A program made the translations under genes and the position numbers. From the NCBI RefSeq assembly GCF_036373705.1, contig NW_027102771.1:1-64000 (forward strand): a DNA stretch of 64,000 nucleotides. Reading direction: 5' to 3'. The notes beneath the pieces were generated by a model that made no database searches, was not told where the DNA came from, and saw nothing but the letters and a program-made list of their open reading frames with translations. Positions 48,485-61,331 of the stretch are shown here, one piece after another. Within the stretch, counting starts at the first letter, position 1, and each line of letters begins with the position of its first letter. Source of the DNA: Amia ocellicauda (Eukaryota; Chordata; Actinopteri; Amiiformes; Amiidae).

Positions 48485-48557
48485 CGAGCCAGGTAGGAGT
48501 CGAACCTACAGTCTTCTGATTCGTAGTCAGACGCGTTATCCATTGCGCCACTGGCCC
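48485..48557 (-). tRNA. trnR(acg): tRNA-Arg (ACG), unit 31
   Basis: Reference sequence. Confidence 0.95.
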
Positions 48558-48699
48558 CACGTTTGGACGCACTCAAGCAATCCGATGGAAACTGCTTCTT
48601 CTGTCCTGGAACAGGGTATCAGTGAACCCAAAGGGATGCAAAGTTCAGAGCGAACCTGCAGCCGGCGCTGCACAGGGCGGTGCTGCCACAGGAAGCAGC

Positions 48700-48772
48700 G
48701 GGGAATTAGCTCAGATGGTAGAGCGCTCGCTTAGCATGCGAGAGGTGGCGGGACCGATGCCCGCATTCTCCA
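48700..48772 (+). tRNA. trnA(agc): tRNA-Ala (AGC), unit 31
   Basis: Reference sequence with C55. Confidence 0.93.
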
Positions 48773-50073
48773 GAGCTCCTTCATCTGCTACCAGACCCGT
48801 CTTCAGCCCGCAGGACAGCCCTGCTGAGATCCTCACAAGCATACGAGGGGTCGTCATTTTTCACTTCTTGATCACAACCACCATACCATTCGTAAATATA
48901 TCCACCCCAATGTATTCACAACAAGAACAATACAGTGTATTCTGTTTTGAACAAACAGATGTATTTAGACTTCATCTAATATTCTGTATCAGTTCATATT
49001 ACTTCGCTCTATGCTATAAAATATTACATTTTTACATAGATCTAAGAAAAAACGTATGTCCGTATGTAATACCAATTTTATGTTCACATTTCCCTCTGTG
49101 CATTTACAGTTCTTCGTTGACATTTTTTCTTCTTTTCTATTTATATTTCCTCCTCTGCATTTCGTCTACTCTGTAAATAGAGATATAAAGAGAAAAACAC
49201 CACCTCACCTTTTCAACTCACTTTCTCTTTCATATTTTGGCTTTGCTTGTTGTAGTGATGAGAAGGGCCAGAATGCATTGTACATTCACTTGTGCGACAT
49301 GTATGTAGGATAATCCAAGGCAGAATTAAAAATAAATGCAGAGAGAAGATAATAATAAATACATGAATTATACATGTTGAACACAGAAATAAATCAATGG
49401 AGATTCATATCAACGTATTTTTTAATTCGATTTCTTAGCAGACACCAAAGCCAGGGTGACTTACAGATGTTAACGAGATATTACCACATTTTGTTTTCCT
49501 TACACTTAACCCATTGGCATGGGTGGGCATTAACTGGTGCAATCTAGCTAAAGTCCCTTGCTCAAGAGTAGTAAGTGTACCAGAGATTGCACACACCGTG
49601 CTGTGCTACAGGGTACAGAGCCCAAACCACTACTCCACACTGTATTCAAAAGTGATTGTCTATTCAAATGAATGTAGTGTTGTGGAAGTGTCTTATTGTA
49701 ACAGAGTCTTATTATGAAAGAATTGAGATTAAACGGATTAAGCAACATGTCAGGTTATTGGGTGTCAATGACACATTAACAGTGTCGACAAGGTGTGATA
49801 CAAGTGCGCATTTCTGTTGACTACGGTTCAGGTGAGAGGCAGCAGTCGGGTACAGGTTGAATTGAATGAGCAGATGGAGCCATGAACACATTGAATGTAT
49901 GTTGCACCTCAGTCACACTGGTGCAATGGTTTGATAATCATCATGGAATGAGATTGGAGTGTGGTAGCGGTGACTTTGATGGTCCTCCCATGCCTGGTCC
50001 GGCACACTATGATGTAGTGCTGCTGGTCGCCAGATATGAGAAGAAAACAGCGAGAGTTGGGTGTAGATGCTGT

Positions 50074-50146
50074 CGAGCCAGGTAGGAGTCGAACCTACAG
50101 TCTTCTGATTCGAAGTCAGACGCGTTATCCATTGCGCCACTGGCCC
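50074..50146 (-). tRNA. trnR(tcg): tRNA-Arg (TCG), unit 32
   Basis: Position 34 changed at 50113. Confidence 0.95.
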
Positions 50147-50201
50147 CACGTTTGGACGCACTCAAGCAATCCGATGGAAACAGCTTCTTCTGTCCTGGAA
50201 C

Positions 50202-50274
50202 AGGGTATTAGCTCAGATGGTAGAGCGCTCGCTTAGCATGCGATAGGTGGCGGGACCGATGCCCGCATTCTCCA
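50202..50274 (+). pseudogene. tRNA-Ala, 5' acceptor replaced plus anticodon-stem change, unit 32
   Basis: Same deletion joint, and a further change at 50244 (G43 to T) breaks the C27-G43 pair. Shared with units 35 and 40: a decayed line of the truncated gene. Confidence 0.87.
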
Positions 50275-51582
50275 GAGCTCCTTCATCTGTTACCAGACCC
50301 GTCTTCAGCCTGCAGGACAGCCCTGCTGAGATCCTCACAAGCATACGAGGGGTCGTCGTTTTTCACTTCTTGATCACAACCACCATACCATTCGTAAATA
50401 TATCCACCCCAATGTATTCACAACAAGAACAATACAGTGTATTCTGTTTTGAACAAACAGATGTATTTAGACTTCATCAAATATTCTGTATCAGTTCATA
50501 TTACTTCGCTCTATGCTATAAAATATTACATTTTTACATAGATCTAAGAAAAAACGTATGTCCGTATGTAATACCAATTTTATGTTCACATTTCCCTCTG
50601 TGCATTTACAGTTCTTCGTTGACATTCTTTCTTCTTTTCTATTTATATTTCCTCCTCTGCATTTCGTCTACTCTGTAAATAGAGATATAAAGAGAAAAAC
50701 ACCACCTCACCTTTTCAACTCACGTTCTCTTTCATATTTTGGCTTTACTTGTTGTAGTGATAAAAAGGGCCAGAATGCATTGTACATTCATTTGTGCGAC
50801 AGGCTATCATGTATGGAGGATAATCCAAGGCAGAATTAAAAATAAATGCAGAGAGAAGATAATAATATATACATTAATTATACATGTTGAGCATAGAAAT
50901 AAATCAATGGAGATTCATATCAACGTATCTTTAACTCGATTTCTTAGCAGACACCAAAGCCAGGGTGACTTACAGATGTTAACGAGATATTACCACATTT
51001 TGTTTTCCTTACACTTAACCCATTGGCATGGGTGGGCATTAACTGGTGCAATCTAGCTAAAGTCCCTTGCTCAAGAGTAGTAAGTGTACCAGAGATTGCA
51101 CACACCGTGCTGTGCTACAGGGTACAGAGCCCAAACCACTACTCCACACTGTATTCAAAAGTGATTGTCTATTCAAATGAATGTAGTGTTGTGGAAGTGT
51201 CTTATTGTAACAGAGTCTTATTATGAAAGAATTGAGATTAAACGGATTAAGCAACATGTCAGGTTATTGGGTGTCAATGACACATTAACAGTGTCGACAA
51301 GGTGTGATACAAGTGCGCATTTCTGTTGACTACGGTTCAGGTGAGAGGCAGCAGTCGGGTACAGGTTGAATTGAATGAGCAGATGGAGCCATGAACACAT
51401 TGAATGTATGTTGCACCTCGGTCACACTGGTGCAATGGTTTGATAATCATCATGGAATGAGATTGGAGTGTGGTAGCGGTGACTTTGATGGTCCTCCCAT
51501 GCCTGGTCCGGCACACTATGATGTAGTGCTGCTGGTCGCCAGATATGAGAAGAAAACAGCGAGAGTTGGATGTAGATGCTTT

Positions 51583-51655
51583 CGAGCCAGGTAGGAGTCG
51601 AACCTACAGTCTTCTGATTCGTAGTCAGACGCGTTATCCATTGCGCCACTGGCCC
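51583..51655 (-). tRNA. trnR(acg): tRNA-Arg (ACG), unit 33
   Basis: Gene as reference; flanks changed to GATGCTTT on the 3' side and GGCCCAACG at the 5' edge. Confidence 0.95.
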
Positions 51656-51797
51656 AACGTTTGGACGCACTCAATCAATCCGATGGAAACAGCTTCTTCT
51701 GTCCTGGAACAGGGTATCAGTGAACCCAAAGGGATGCAAAGTTCAGAGCGAACCTGCAGCCGGCGCTGCACAGGGCGGTGCTGCCACAGGAAGCAGC

Positions 51798-51870
51798 GGG
51801 GAATTAGCTCAGATGGTAGAGCGCTCGCTTAGCATGCGAGAGGTGGCGGGACCGATGCCCGCATTCTCCA
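51798..51870 (+). tRNA. trnA(agc): tRNA-Ala (AGC), unit 33
   Basis: Reference sequence with C55. Confidence 0.93.
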
Positions 51871-53171
51871 GAGCTCCTTCATCTGCTACCAGACCCGTCT
51901 TCAGCCCGCAGGACAGCCCTGCTGAGATCCTCACAAGCATACGAGGGGTCGTCATTTTTCACTTCTTGATCACAACCACCATACCATTCGTAAATATATC
52001 CACCCCAATGTATTCACAACAAGAACAATACAGTGTATTCTGTTTTGAACAAACAGATGTATTTAGACTTCATCTAATATTCTGTATCAGTTCATATTAC
52101 TTCGCTCTATGCTATAAAATATTACATTTTTACATAGATCTAAGAAAAAACGTATGTCCGTATGTAATACCAATTTTATGTTCACATTTCCCTCTGTGCC
52201 TTTACAGTTCTTCGTTGACATTTTTTCTTCTTTTCTATTTATATTTCCTCCTCTGCATTTCGTCTACTCTGTAAATAGAGATATAAAGAGAAAAACACCA
52301 CCTCACCTTTTCAACTCACGTTCTCTTTCATATTTTGCCTTTGCTTGTTGTAGTGATGAGAAGGGCCAGAATGCATTGTACATTCATTTGTGCGACATGT
52401 ATGGAGGATAATCCAAGGCAGAATTAAAAATAAATGCAGAGAGAAGATAATAATAAATACATGAATTATACATGTTGAACACAGAAATAAATCAATGGAG
52501 ATTCATATCAACGTATTTTTTAATTCGATTTCTTAGCAGACACCATAGCCAGGGTGACTTACAGATGTTAACGAGATATTACCACATTTTGTTTTCCTTA
52601 CACTTAACCCATTGGCATGGGTGGGCATTAACTGGTGCAATCTAGCTAAAGTCCCTTGCTCAAGAGTAGTAAGTGTACCAGAGATTGCACACACCGTGCT
52701 GTGCTACAGGGTACAGAGCCCAAACCACTACTCCACACTGTATTCAAAAGTGATTGTCTATTCAAATGAATGTAGTGTTGTGGAAGTGTCTTATTGTAAC
52801 AGAGTCTTATTATGAAAGAATTGAGATTAAACGGATTAAGCAACATGTCAGGATATTGGGTGTCAATGACACATTAACAGTGTCGACAAGGTGTGATACA
52901 AGTGCGCATTTCTGTTGACTACGTTTCAGGTGAGAGGCAGCAGTCGGGTACAGGTTGAATTGAATGAGCAGACGGAGCCATGAAGACATTGAATGTATGT
53001 TGCACCTCAGTCACACTGGTGCAATGGTTTGATAATCATCATGGAATGAGATTGGAGTGTGGTAGCGGTGACTTTGATGGTCCTCCCATGCCTGGTCAGG
53101 CACACTATGATGTAGTGCTGCTGGTCGCCAGATATGAGAAGAAAACAGTGAGAGTTGGTTGTAGATGCTGT

Positions 53172-53244
53172 CGAGCCAGGTAGGAGTCGAACCTACAGTC
53201 TTCTGATTCGTAGTCAGACGCGTTATCCATTGCGCCACTGGCCC
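53172..53244 (-). tRNA. trnR(acg): tRNA-Arg (ACG), unit 34
   Basis: Reference sequence. Confidence 0.95.
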
Positions 53245-53386
53245 CACGTTTGGACGCACTCAAGCAATCCGATGGAAACAGCTTCTTCTGTCCTGGAACA
53301 GGGTATCAGTGAACCCAAAGGGATGCAAAGTTCAGAGCGAACCTGCAGCCGGCGCTGCACAGGGCGGTGCTGCCACAGGAAGCAGC

Positions 53387-53459
53387 GGGGAATTAGCTCA
53401 GATGGTAGAGCGCTCGCTTAGCATGCGAGAGGTGGCGGGACCGATGCCCGCATTCTCCA
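53387..53459 (+). tRNA. trnA(agc): tRNA-Ala (AGC), unit 34
   Basis: Reference sequence with C55. Confidence 0.93.
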
Positions 53460-54760
53460 GAGCTCCTTCATCTGCTACCAGACCCGTCTTCAGCCCGCAG
53501 GACAGCCCTGCTGAGATCCTCACAAGCATACGAGGGGTCGTCATTTTTCACTTCTTGATCACAACCACCATACCATTCGTAAATATATCCACCCCAATGT
53601 ATTCACAACAAGAACAATACAGTGTATTCTGTTTTGAACAAACAGATGTATTTAGACTTCATCTAATATTCTGTATCAGTTCATATTACTTCGCTCTATG
53701 CTATAAAATATTACATTTTTACATAGATCTAAGAAAAAACGTATGTCCGTATGTAATACCAATTTTATGTTCACATTTCCCTCTGTGCCTTTACAGTTCT
53801 TCGTTGACATTTTTTCTTCTTTTCTATTTATATTTCCTCCTCTGCATTTCGTCTACTCTGTAAATAGAGATATAAAGAGAAAAACACCACCTCACCTTTT
53901 CAACTCACTTTCTCTTTCATATTTTGGCTTTGCTTGTTGTAGTGATGAGAAGGGCCAGAATGCATTGTACATTCACTTGTGCGACATGTATGTAGGATAA
54001 TCCAAGGCAGAATTAAAAATAAATGCAGAGAGAAGATAATAATAAATACATGAATTATACATGTTGAACACAGAAATAAATCAATGGAGATTCATATCAA
54101 CGTATTTTTTAATTCGATTTCTTAGCAGACACCAAAGCCAGGGTGACTTACAGATGTTAACGAGATATTACCACATTTTGTTTTCCTTACACTTAACCCA
54201 TTGGCATGGGTGGGCATTAACTGGTGCAATCTAGCTAAAGTCCCTTGCTCAAGAGTAGTAAGTGTACCAGAGATTGCACACACCGTGCTGTGCGACAGGG
54301 TACAGAGCCCAAACCACTACTCCACACTGTATTCAAAAGTGATTGTCTATTCAAATGAATGTAGTGTTGTGGAAGTGTCTTATTGTAACAGAGTCTTATT
54401 ATGAAAGAATTGAGATTAAACGGATTAAGCAACATGTCAGGTTATTGGGTGTCAATGACACATTAACAGTGTCGACAAGGTGTGATACAAGTGCGCATTT
54501 CTGTTGACTACGGTTCAGGTGAGAGGCAGCAGTCGGGTACAGGTTGAATTGAATGAGCAGATGGAGCCATGAACACATTGAATGTATGTTGCACCTCAGT
54601 CACACTGGTGCAATGGTTTGATAATCATCATGGAATGAGATTGGAGTGTGGTAGCGGTGACTTTGATGGTCCTCCCATGCCTGGTCCGGCACACTATGAT
54701 GTAGTGCTGCTGGTCGCCAGATATGAGAAGAAAACAGCGAGAGTTGGGTGTAGATGCTGT

Positions 54761-54833
54761 CGAGCCAGGTAGGAGTCGAACCTACAGTCTTCTGATTCGA
54801 AGTCAGACGCGTTATCCATTGCGCCACTGGCCC
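54761..54833 (-). tRNA. trnR(tcg): tRNA-Arg (TCG), unit 35
   Basis: Position 34 changed at 54800. Confidence 0.95.
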
Positions 54834-54888
54834 CACGTTTGGACGCACTCAAGCAATCCGATGGAAACAGCTTCTTCTGTCCTGGAAC

Positions 54889-54961
54889 AGGGTATTAGCT
54901 CAGATGGTAGAGCGCTCGCTTAGCATGCGATAGGTGGCGGGACCGATGCCCGCATTCTCCA
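54889..54961 (+). pseudogene. tRNA-Ala, 5' acceptor replaced plus anticodon-stem change, unit 35
   Basis: Deletion joint plus G43 to T at 54931. Confidence 0.87.
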
Positions 54962-56269
54962 GAGCTCCTTCATCTGTTACCAGACCCGTCTTCAGCCTGC
55001 AGGACAGCCCTGCTGAGATCCTCACAAGCATACGAGGGGTCGTCGTTTTTCACTTCTTGATCACAACCACCATACCATTCGTAAATATATCCACCCCAAT
55101 GTATTCACAACAAGAACAATACAGTGTATTCTGTTTTGAACAAACAGATGTATTTAGACTTCATCAAATATTCTGTATCAGTTCATATTACTTCGCTCTA
55201 TGCTATAAAATATTACATTTTTACATAGATCTAAGAAAAAACGTATGTCCGTATGTAATACCAATTTTATGTTCACATTTCCCTCTGTGCATTTACAGTT
55301 CTTCGTTGACATTCTTTCTTCTTTTCTATTTATATTTCCTCCTCTGCATTTCGTCTACTCTGTAAATAGAGATATAAAGAGAAAAACACCACCTCACCTT
55401 TTCAACTCACGTTCTCTTTCATATTTTGGCTTTACTTGTTGTAGTGATAAAAAGGGCCAGAATGCATTGTACATTCATTTGTGCGACAGGCTATCATGTA
55501 TGGAGGATAATCCAAGGCAGAATTAAAAATAAATGCAGAGAGAAGATAATAATATATACATTAATTATACATGTTGAGCATAGAAATAAATCAATGGAGA
55601 TTCATATCAACGTATCTTTAACTCGATTTCTTAGCAGACACCAAAGCCAGGGTGACTTACAGATGTTAACGAGATATTACCACATTTTGTTTTCCTTACA
55701 CTTAACCCATTGGCATGGGTGGGCATTAACTGGTGCAATCTAGCTAAAGTCCCTTGCTCAAGAGTAGTAAGTGTACCAGAGATTGCACACACCGTGCTGT
55801 GCTACAGGGTACAGAGCCCAAACCACTACTCCACACTGTATTCAAAAGTGATTGTCTATTCAAATGAATGTAGTGTTGTGGAAGTGTCTTATTGTAACAG
55901 AGTCTTATTATGAAAGAATTGAGATTAAACGGATTAAGCAACATGTCAGGTTATTGGGTGTCAATGACACATTAACAGTGTCGACAAGGTGTGATACAAG
56001 TGCGCATTTCTGTTGACTACGGTTCAGGTGAGAGGCAGCAGTCGGGTACAGGTTGAATTGAATGAGCAGATGGAGCCATGAACACATTGAATGTATGTTG
56101 CACCTCAGTCACACTGGTGCAATGGTTTGATAATCATCATGGAATGAGATTGGAGTGTGGTAGCGGTGACTTTGATGGTCCTCCCATGCCTGGTCCGGCA
56201 CACTATGATGTAGTGCTGCTGGTCGCCAGATATGAGAAGAAAACAGCGAGAGTTGGATGTAGATGCTTT

Positions 56270-56342
56270 CGAGCCAGGTAGGAGTCGAACCTACAGTCTT
56301 CTGATTCGTAGTCAGACGCGTTATCCATTGCGCCACTGGCCC
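56270..56342 (-). tRNA. trnR(acg): tRNA-Arg (ACG), unit 36
   Basis: Gene as reference; flanks as in unit 33. Confidence 0.95.
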
Positions 56343-56484
56343 AACGTTTGGACGCACTCAATCAATCCGATGGAAACAGCTTCTTCTGTCCTGGAACAGG
56401 GTATCAGTGAACCCAAAGGGATGCAAAGTTCAGAGCGAACCTGCAGCCGGCGCTGCACAGGGCGGTGCTGCCACAGGAAGCAGC

Positions 56485-56557
56485 GGGGAATTAGCTCAGA
56501 TGGTAGAGCGCTCGCTTAGCATGCGAGAGGTGGCGGGACCGATGCCCGCATTCTCCA
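56485..56557 (+). tRNA. trnA(agc): tRNA-Ala (AGC), unit 36
   Basis: Reference sequence with C55. Confidence 0.93.
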
Positions 56558-57858
56558 GAGCTCCTTCATCTGCTACCAGACCCGTCTTCAGCCCGCAGGA
56601 CAGCCCTGCTGAGATCCTCACAAGCATACGAGGGGTCGTCATTTTTCACTTCTTGATCACAACCACCATACCATTCGTAAATATATCCACCCCAATGTAT
56701 TCACAACAAGAACAATACAGTGTATTCTGTTTTGAACAAACAGATGTATTTAGACTTCATCTAATATTCTGTATCAGTTCATATTACTTCGCTCTATGCT
56801 ATAAAATATTACATTTTTACATAGATCTAAGAAAAAACGTATGTCCGTATGTAATACCAATTTTATGTTCACATTTCCCTCTGTGCCTTTACAGTTCTTC
56901 GTTGACATTTTTTCTTCTTTTCTATTTATATTTCCTCCTCTGCATTTCGTCTACTCTGTAAATAGAGATATAAAGAGAAAAACACCACCTCACCTTTTCA
57001 ACTCACGTTCTCTTTCATATTTTGCCTTTGCTTGTTGTAGTGATGAGAAGGGCCAGAATGCATTGTACATTCATTTGTGCGACATGTATGGAGGATAATC
57101 CAAGGCAGAATTAAAAATAAATGCAGAGAGAAGATAATAATAAATACATGAATTATACATGTTGAACACAGAAATAAATCAATGGAGATTCATATCAACG
57201 TATTTTTTAATTCGATTTCTTAGCAGACACCATAGCCAGGGTGACTTACAGATGTTAACGAGATATTACCACATTTTGTTTTCCTTACACTTAACCCATT
57301 GGCATGGGTGGGCATTAACTGGTGCAATCTAGCTAAAGTCCCTTGCTCAAGAGTAGTAAGTGTACCAGAGATTGCACACACCGTGCTGTGCTACAGGGTA
57401 CAGAGCCCAAACCACTACTCCACACTGTATTCAAAAGTGATTGTCTATTCAAATGAATGTAGTGTTGTGGAAGTGTCTTATTGTAACAGAGTCTTATTAT
57501 GAAAGAATTGAGATTAAACGGATTAAGCAACATGTCAGGATATTGTGTGTCAATGACACATTAACAGTGTCGACAAGGTGTGATACAAGTGCGCATTTCT
57601 GTTGACTACGTTTCAGGTGAGAGGCAGCAGTCGGGTACAGGTTGAATTGAATGAGCAGATGGAGCCATGAACACATTGAATGTATGTTGCACCTCAGTCA
57701 CACTGGTGCAATGGTTTGATAATCATCATGGAATGAGATTGGAGTGTGGTAGCGGTGACTTTGATGGTCCTCCCATGCCTGGTCCGGCACACTATGATGT
57801 AGTGCTGCTGGTCGCCAGATATGAGAAGAAAACAGTGAGAGTTGGTTGTAGATGCTGT

Positions 57859-57931
57859 CGAGCCAGGTAGGAGTCGAACCTACAGTCTTCTGATTCGTAG
57901 TCAGACGCGTTATCCATTGCGCCACTGGCCC
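57859..57931 (-). tRNA. trnR(acg): tRNA-Arg (ACG), unit 37
   Basis: Reference sequence. Confidence 0.95.
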
Positions 57932-58073
57932 CACGTTTGGACGCACTCAAGCAATCCGATGGAAACAGCTTCTTCTGTCCTGGAACAGGGTATCAGTGAA
58001 CCCAAAGGGATGCAAAGTTCAGAGCGAACCTGCAGCCGGCGCTGCACAGGGCGGTGCTGCCACAGGAAGCAGC

Positions 58074-58146
58074 GGGGAATTAGCTCAGATGGTAGAGCGC
58101 TCGCTTAGCATGCGAGAGGTGGCGGGACCGATGCCCGCATTCTCCA
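58074..58146 (+). tRNA. trnA(agc): tRNA-Ala (AGC), unit 37
   Basis: Reference sequence with C55. Confidence 0.93.
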
Positions 58147-59454
58147 GAGCTCCTTCATCTGCTACCAGACCCGTCTTCAGCCCGCAGGACAGCCCTGCTG
58201 AGATCCTCACAAGCATACGAGGGGTCGTCATTTTTCACTTCTTGATCACAACCACCATACCATTCGTAAATATATCCACCCCAATGTATTCACAACAAGA
58301 ACAATACAGTGTATTCTGTTTTGAACAAACAGATGTATTTAGACTTCATCTAATATTCTGTATCAGTTCATATTACTTCGCTCTATGCTATAAAATATTA
58401 CATTTTTACATAGATCTAAGAAAAAACGTATGTCCGTATGTAATACCAATTTTATGTTCACATTTCCCTCTGTGCCTTTACAGTTCTTCGTTGACATTTT
58501 TTCTTCTTTTCTATTTATATTTCCTCCTCTGCATTTCGTCTACTCTGTAAATAGAGATATAAAGAGAAAAACACCACCTCACCTTTTCAACTCACGTTCT
58601 CTTTCATATTTTGGCTTTACTTGTTGTAGTGATAAAAAGGGCCAGAATGCATTGTACATTCATTTGTGCGACAGGCTATCATGTATGGAGGATAATCCAA
58701 GGCAGAATTAAAAATAAATGCAGAGAGAAGATAATAATATATACATTAATTATACATGTTGAGCATAGAAATAAATCAATGGAGATTCATATCAACGTAT
58801 CTTTAACTCGATTTCTTAGCAGACACCAAAGCCAGGGTGACTTACAGATGTTAACGAGATATTACCACATTTTGTTTTCCTTACACTTAACCCATTGGCA
58901 TGGGTGGGCATTAACTGGTGCAATCTAGCTAAAGTCCCTTGCTCAAGAGTAGTAAGTGTACCAGAGATTGCACACACCGTGCTGTGCTACAGGGTACAGA
59001 GCCCAAACCACTACTCCACACTGTATTCAAAAGTGATTGTCTATTCAAATGAATGTAGTGTTGTGGAAGTGTCTTATTGTAACAGAGTCTTATTATGAAA
59101 GAATTGAGATTAAACGGATTAAGCAACATGTCAGGTTATTGGGTGTCAATGACACATTAACAGTGTCGACAAGGTGTGATACAAGTGCGCATTTCTGTTG
59201 ACTACGGTTCAGGTGAGAGGCAGCAGTCGGGTACAGGTTGAATTGAATGAGCAGATGGAGCCATGAACACATTGAATGTATGTTGCACCTCGGTCACACT
59301 GGTGCAATGGTTTGATAATCATCATGGAATGAGATTGGAGTGTGGTAGCGGTGACTTTGATGGTCCTCCCATGCCTGGTCCGGCACACTATGATGTAGTG
59401 CTGCTGGTCGCCAGATATGAGAAGAAAACAGCGAGAGTTGGATGTAGATGCTTT

Positions 59455-59527
59455 CGAGCCAGGTAGGAGTCGAACCTACAGTCTTCTGATTCGTAGTCAG
59501 ACGCGTTATCCATTGCGCCACTGGCCC
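59455..59527 (-). tRNA. trnR(acg): tRNA-Arg (ACG), unit 38
   Basis: Gene as reference; flanks as in unit 33. Confidence 0.95.
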
Positions 59528-59669
59528 AACGTTTGGACGCACTCAATCAATCCGATGGAAACAGCTTCTTCTGTCCTGGAACAGGGTATCAGTGAACCCA
59601 AAGGGATGCAAAGTTCAGAGCGAACCTGCAGCCGGCGCTGCACAGGGCGGTGCTGCCACAGGAAGCAGC

Positions 59670-59742
59670 GGGGAATTAGCTCAGATGGTAGAGCGCTCGC
59701 TTAGCATGCGAGAGGTGGCGGGACCGATGCCCGCATTCTCCA
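59670..59742 (+). tRNA. trnA(agc): tRNA-Ala (AGC), unit 38
   Basis: Reference sequence with C55. Confidence 0.93.
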
Positions 59743-61043
59743 GAGCTCCTTCATCTGCTACCAGACCCGTCTTCAGCCCGCAGGACAGCCCTGCTGAGAT
59801 CCTCACAAGCATACGAGGGGTCGTCATTTTTCACTTCTTGATCACAACCACCATACCATTCGTAAATATATCCACCCCAATGTATTCACAACAAGAACAA
59901 TACAGTGTATTCTGTTTTGAACAAACAGATGTATTTAGACTTCATCTAATATTCTGTATCAGTTCATATTACTTCGCTCTATGCTATAAAATATTACATT
60001 TTTACATAGATCTAAGAAAAAACGTATGTCCGTATGTAATACCAATTTTATGTTCACATTTCCCTCTGTGCCTTTACAGTTCTTCGTTGACATTTTTTCT
60101 TCTTTTCTATTTATATTTCCTCCTCTGCATTTCGTCTACTCTGTAAATAGAGATATAAAGAGAAAAACACCACCTCACCTTTTCAACTCACGTTCTCTTT
60201 CATATTTTGCCTTTGCTTGTTGTAGTGATGAGAAGGGCCAGAATGCATTGTACATTCATTTGTGCGACATGTATGGAGGATAATCCAAGGCAGAATTAAA
60301 AATAAATGCAGAGAGAAGATAATAATAAATACATGAATTATACATGTTGAACACAGAAATAAATCAATGGAGATTCATATCAACGTATTTTTTAATTCGA
60401 TTTCTTAGCAGACACCATAGCCAGGGTGACTTACAGATGTTAACGAGATATTACCACATTTTGTTTTCCTTACACTTAACCCATTGGCATGGGTGGGCAT
60501 TAACTGGTGCAATCTAGCTAAAGTCCCTTGCTCAAGAGTAGTAAGTGTACCAGAGATTGCACACACCGTGCTGTGCTACAGGGTACAGAGCCCAAACCAC
60601 TACTCCACACTGTATTCAAAAGTGATTGTCTATTCAAATGAATGTAGTGTTGTGGAAGTGTCTTATTGTAACAGAGTCTTATTATGAAAGAATTGAGATT
60701 AAACGGATTAAGCAACATGTCAGGATATTGGGTGTCAATGACACATTAACAGTGTCGACAAGGTGTGATACAAGTGCGCATTTCTGTTGACTACGTTTCA
60801 GGTGAGAGGCAGCAGTCGGGTACAGGTTGAATTGAATGAGCAGACGGAGCCATGAAGACATTGAATGTATGTTGCACCTCAGTCACACTGGTGCAATGGT
60901 TTGATAATCATCATGGAATGAGATTGGAGTGTGGTAGCGGTGACTTTGATGGTCCTCCCATGCCTGGTCAGGCACACTATGATGTAGTGCTGCTGGTCGC
61001 CAGATATGAGAAGAAAACAGTGAGAGTTGGTTGTAGATGCTGT

Positions 61044-61116
61044 CGAGCCAGGTAGGAGTCGAACCTACAGTCTTCTGATTCGTAGTCAGACGCGTTATCC
61101 ATTGCGCCACTGGCCC
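61044..61116 (-). tRNA. trnR(acg): tRNA-Arg (ACG), unit 39
   Basis: Reference sequence. Confidence 0.95.
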
Positions 61117-61258
61117 CACGTTTGGACGCACTCAAGCAATCCGATGGAAACAGCTTCTTCTGTCCTGGAACAGGGTATCAGTGAACCCAAAGGGATGCAA
61201 AGTTCAGAGCGAACCTGCAGCCGGCGCTGCACAGGGCGGTGCTGCCACAGGAAGCAGC

Positions 61259-61331
61259 GGGGAATTAGCTCAGATGGTAGAGCGCTCGCTTAGCATGCGA
61301 GAGGTGGCGGGACCGATGCCCGCATTCTCCA
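61259..61331 (+). tRNA. trnA(agc): tRNA-Ala (AGC), unit 39
   Basis: Reference sequence with C55. Confidence 0.93.

Larger units (their letters stand above)
47344..48932 (+). repeat. Array unit 31 (1589 bp)
   Basis: SINE 47842-48053; partner of unit 14, differing at about 48014 (GCTCTGCGAC) and 48236 (ACTACCGTTC). Confidence 0.95.
48933..50434 (+). repeat. Array unit 32 (1502 bp)
   Basis: SINE 49431-49642; Arg(TCG), broken Ala. The long match to the first block ends in its first spacer, near 49,220. Confidence 0.95.
50435..52030 (+). repeat. Array unit 33 (1596 bp)
   Basis: SINE 50940-51151; 8-bp insertion; GGCTTTACTTG and GTGATAAAAAGG mark a line shared with units 36, 38 and 41. Confidence 0.95.
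52031..53619 (+). repeat. Array unit 34 (1589 bp)
   Basis: SINE 52529-52740; GCAGACGGAGCC near 52970 is shared only with unit 39. Confidence 0.95.
53620..55121 (+). repeat. Array unit 35 (1502 bp)
   Basis: SINE 54118-54329; Arg(TCG), broken Ala; back half matches unit 32. Confidence 0.95.
55122..56717 (+). repeat. Array unit 36 (1596 bp)
   Basis: SINE 55627-55838; copy of unit 33, but CCTCAGTCAC at 56102-56111 where units 33 and 38 have CCTCGGTCAC. Confidence 0.95.
56718..58306 (+). repeat. Array unit 37 (1589 bp)
   Basis: SINE 57216-57427; private ATATTGTGTGTC near 57540. Confidence 0.95.
58307..59902 (+). repeat. Array unit 38 (1596 bp), chimaeric
   Basis: SINE 58812-59023. Standard type at first, then the unit 33 type from about 58,500-58,612 onward. 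Confidence 0.95.
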
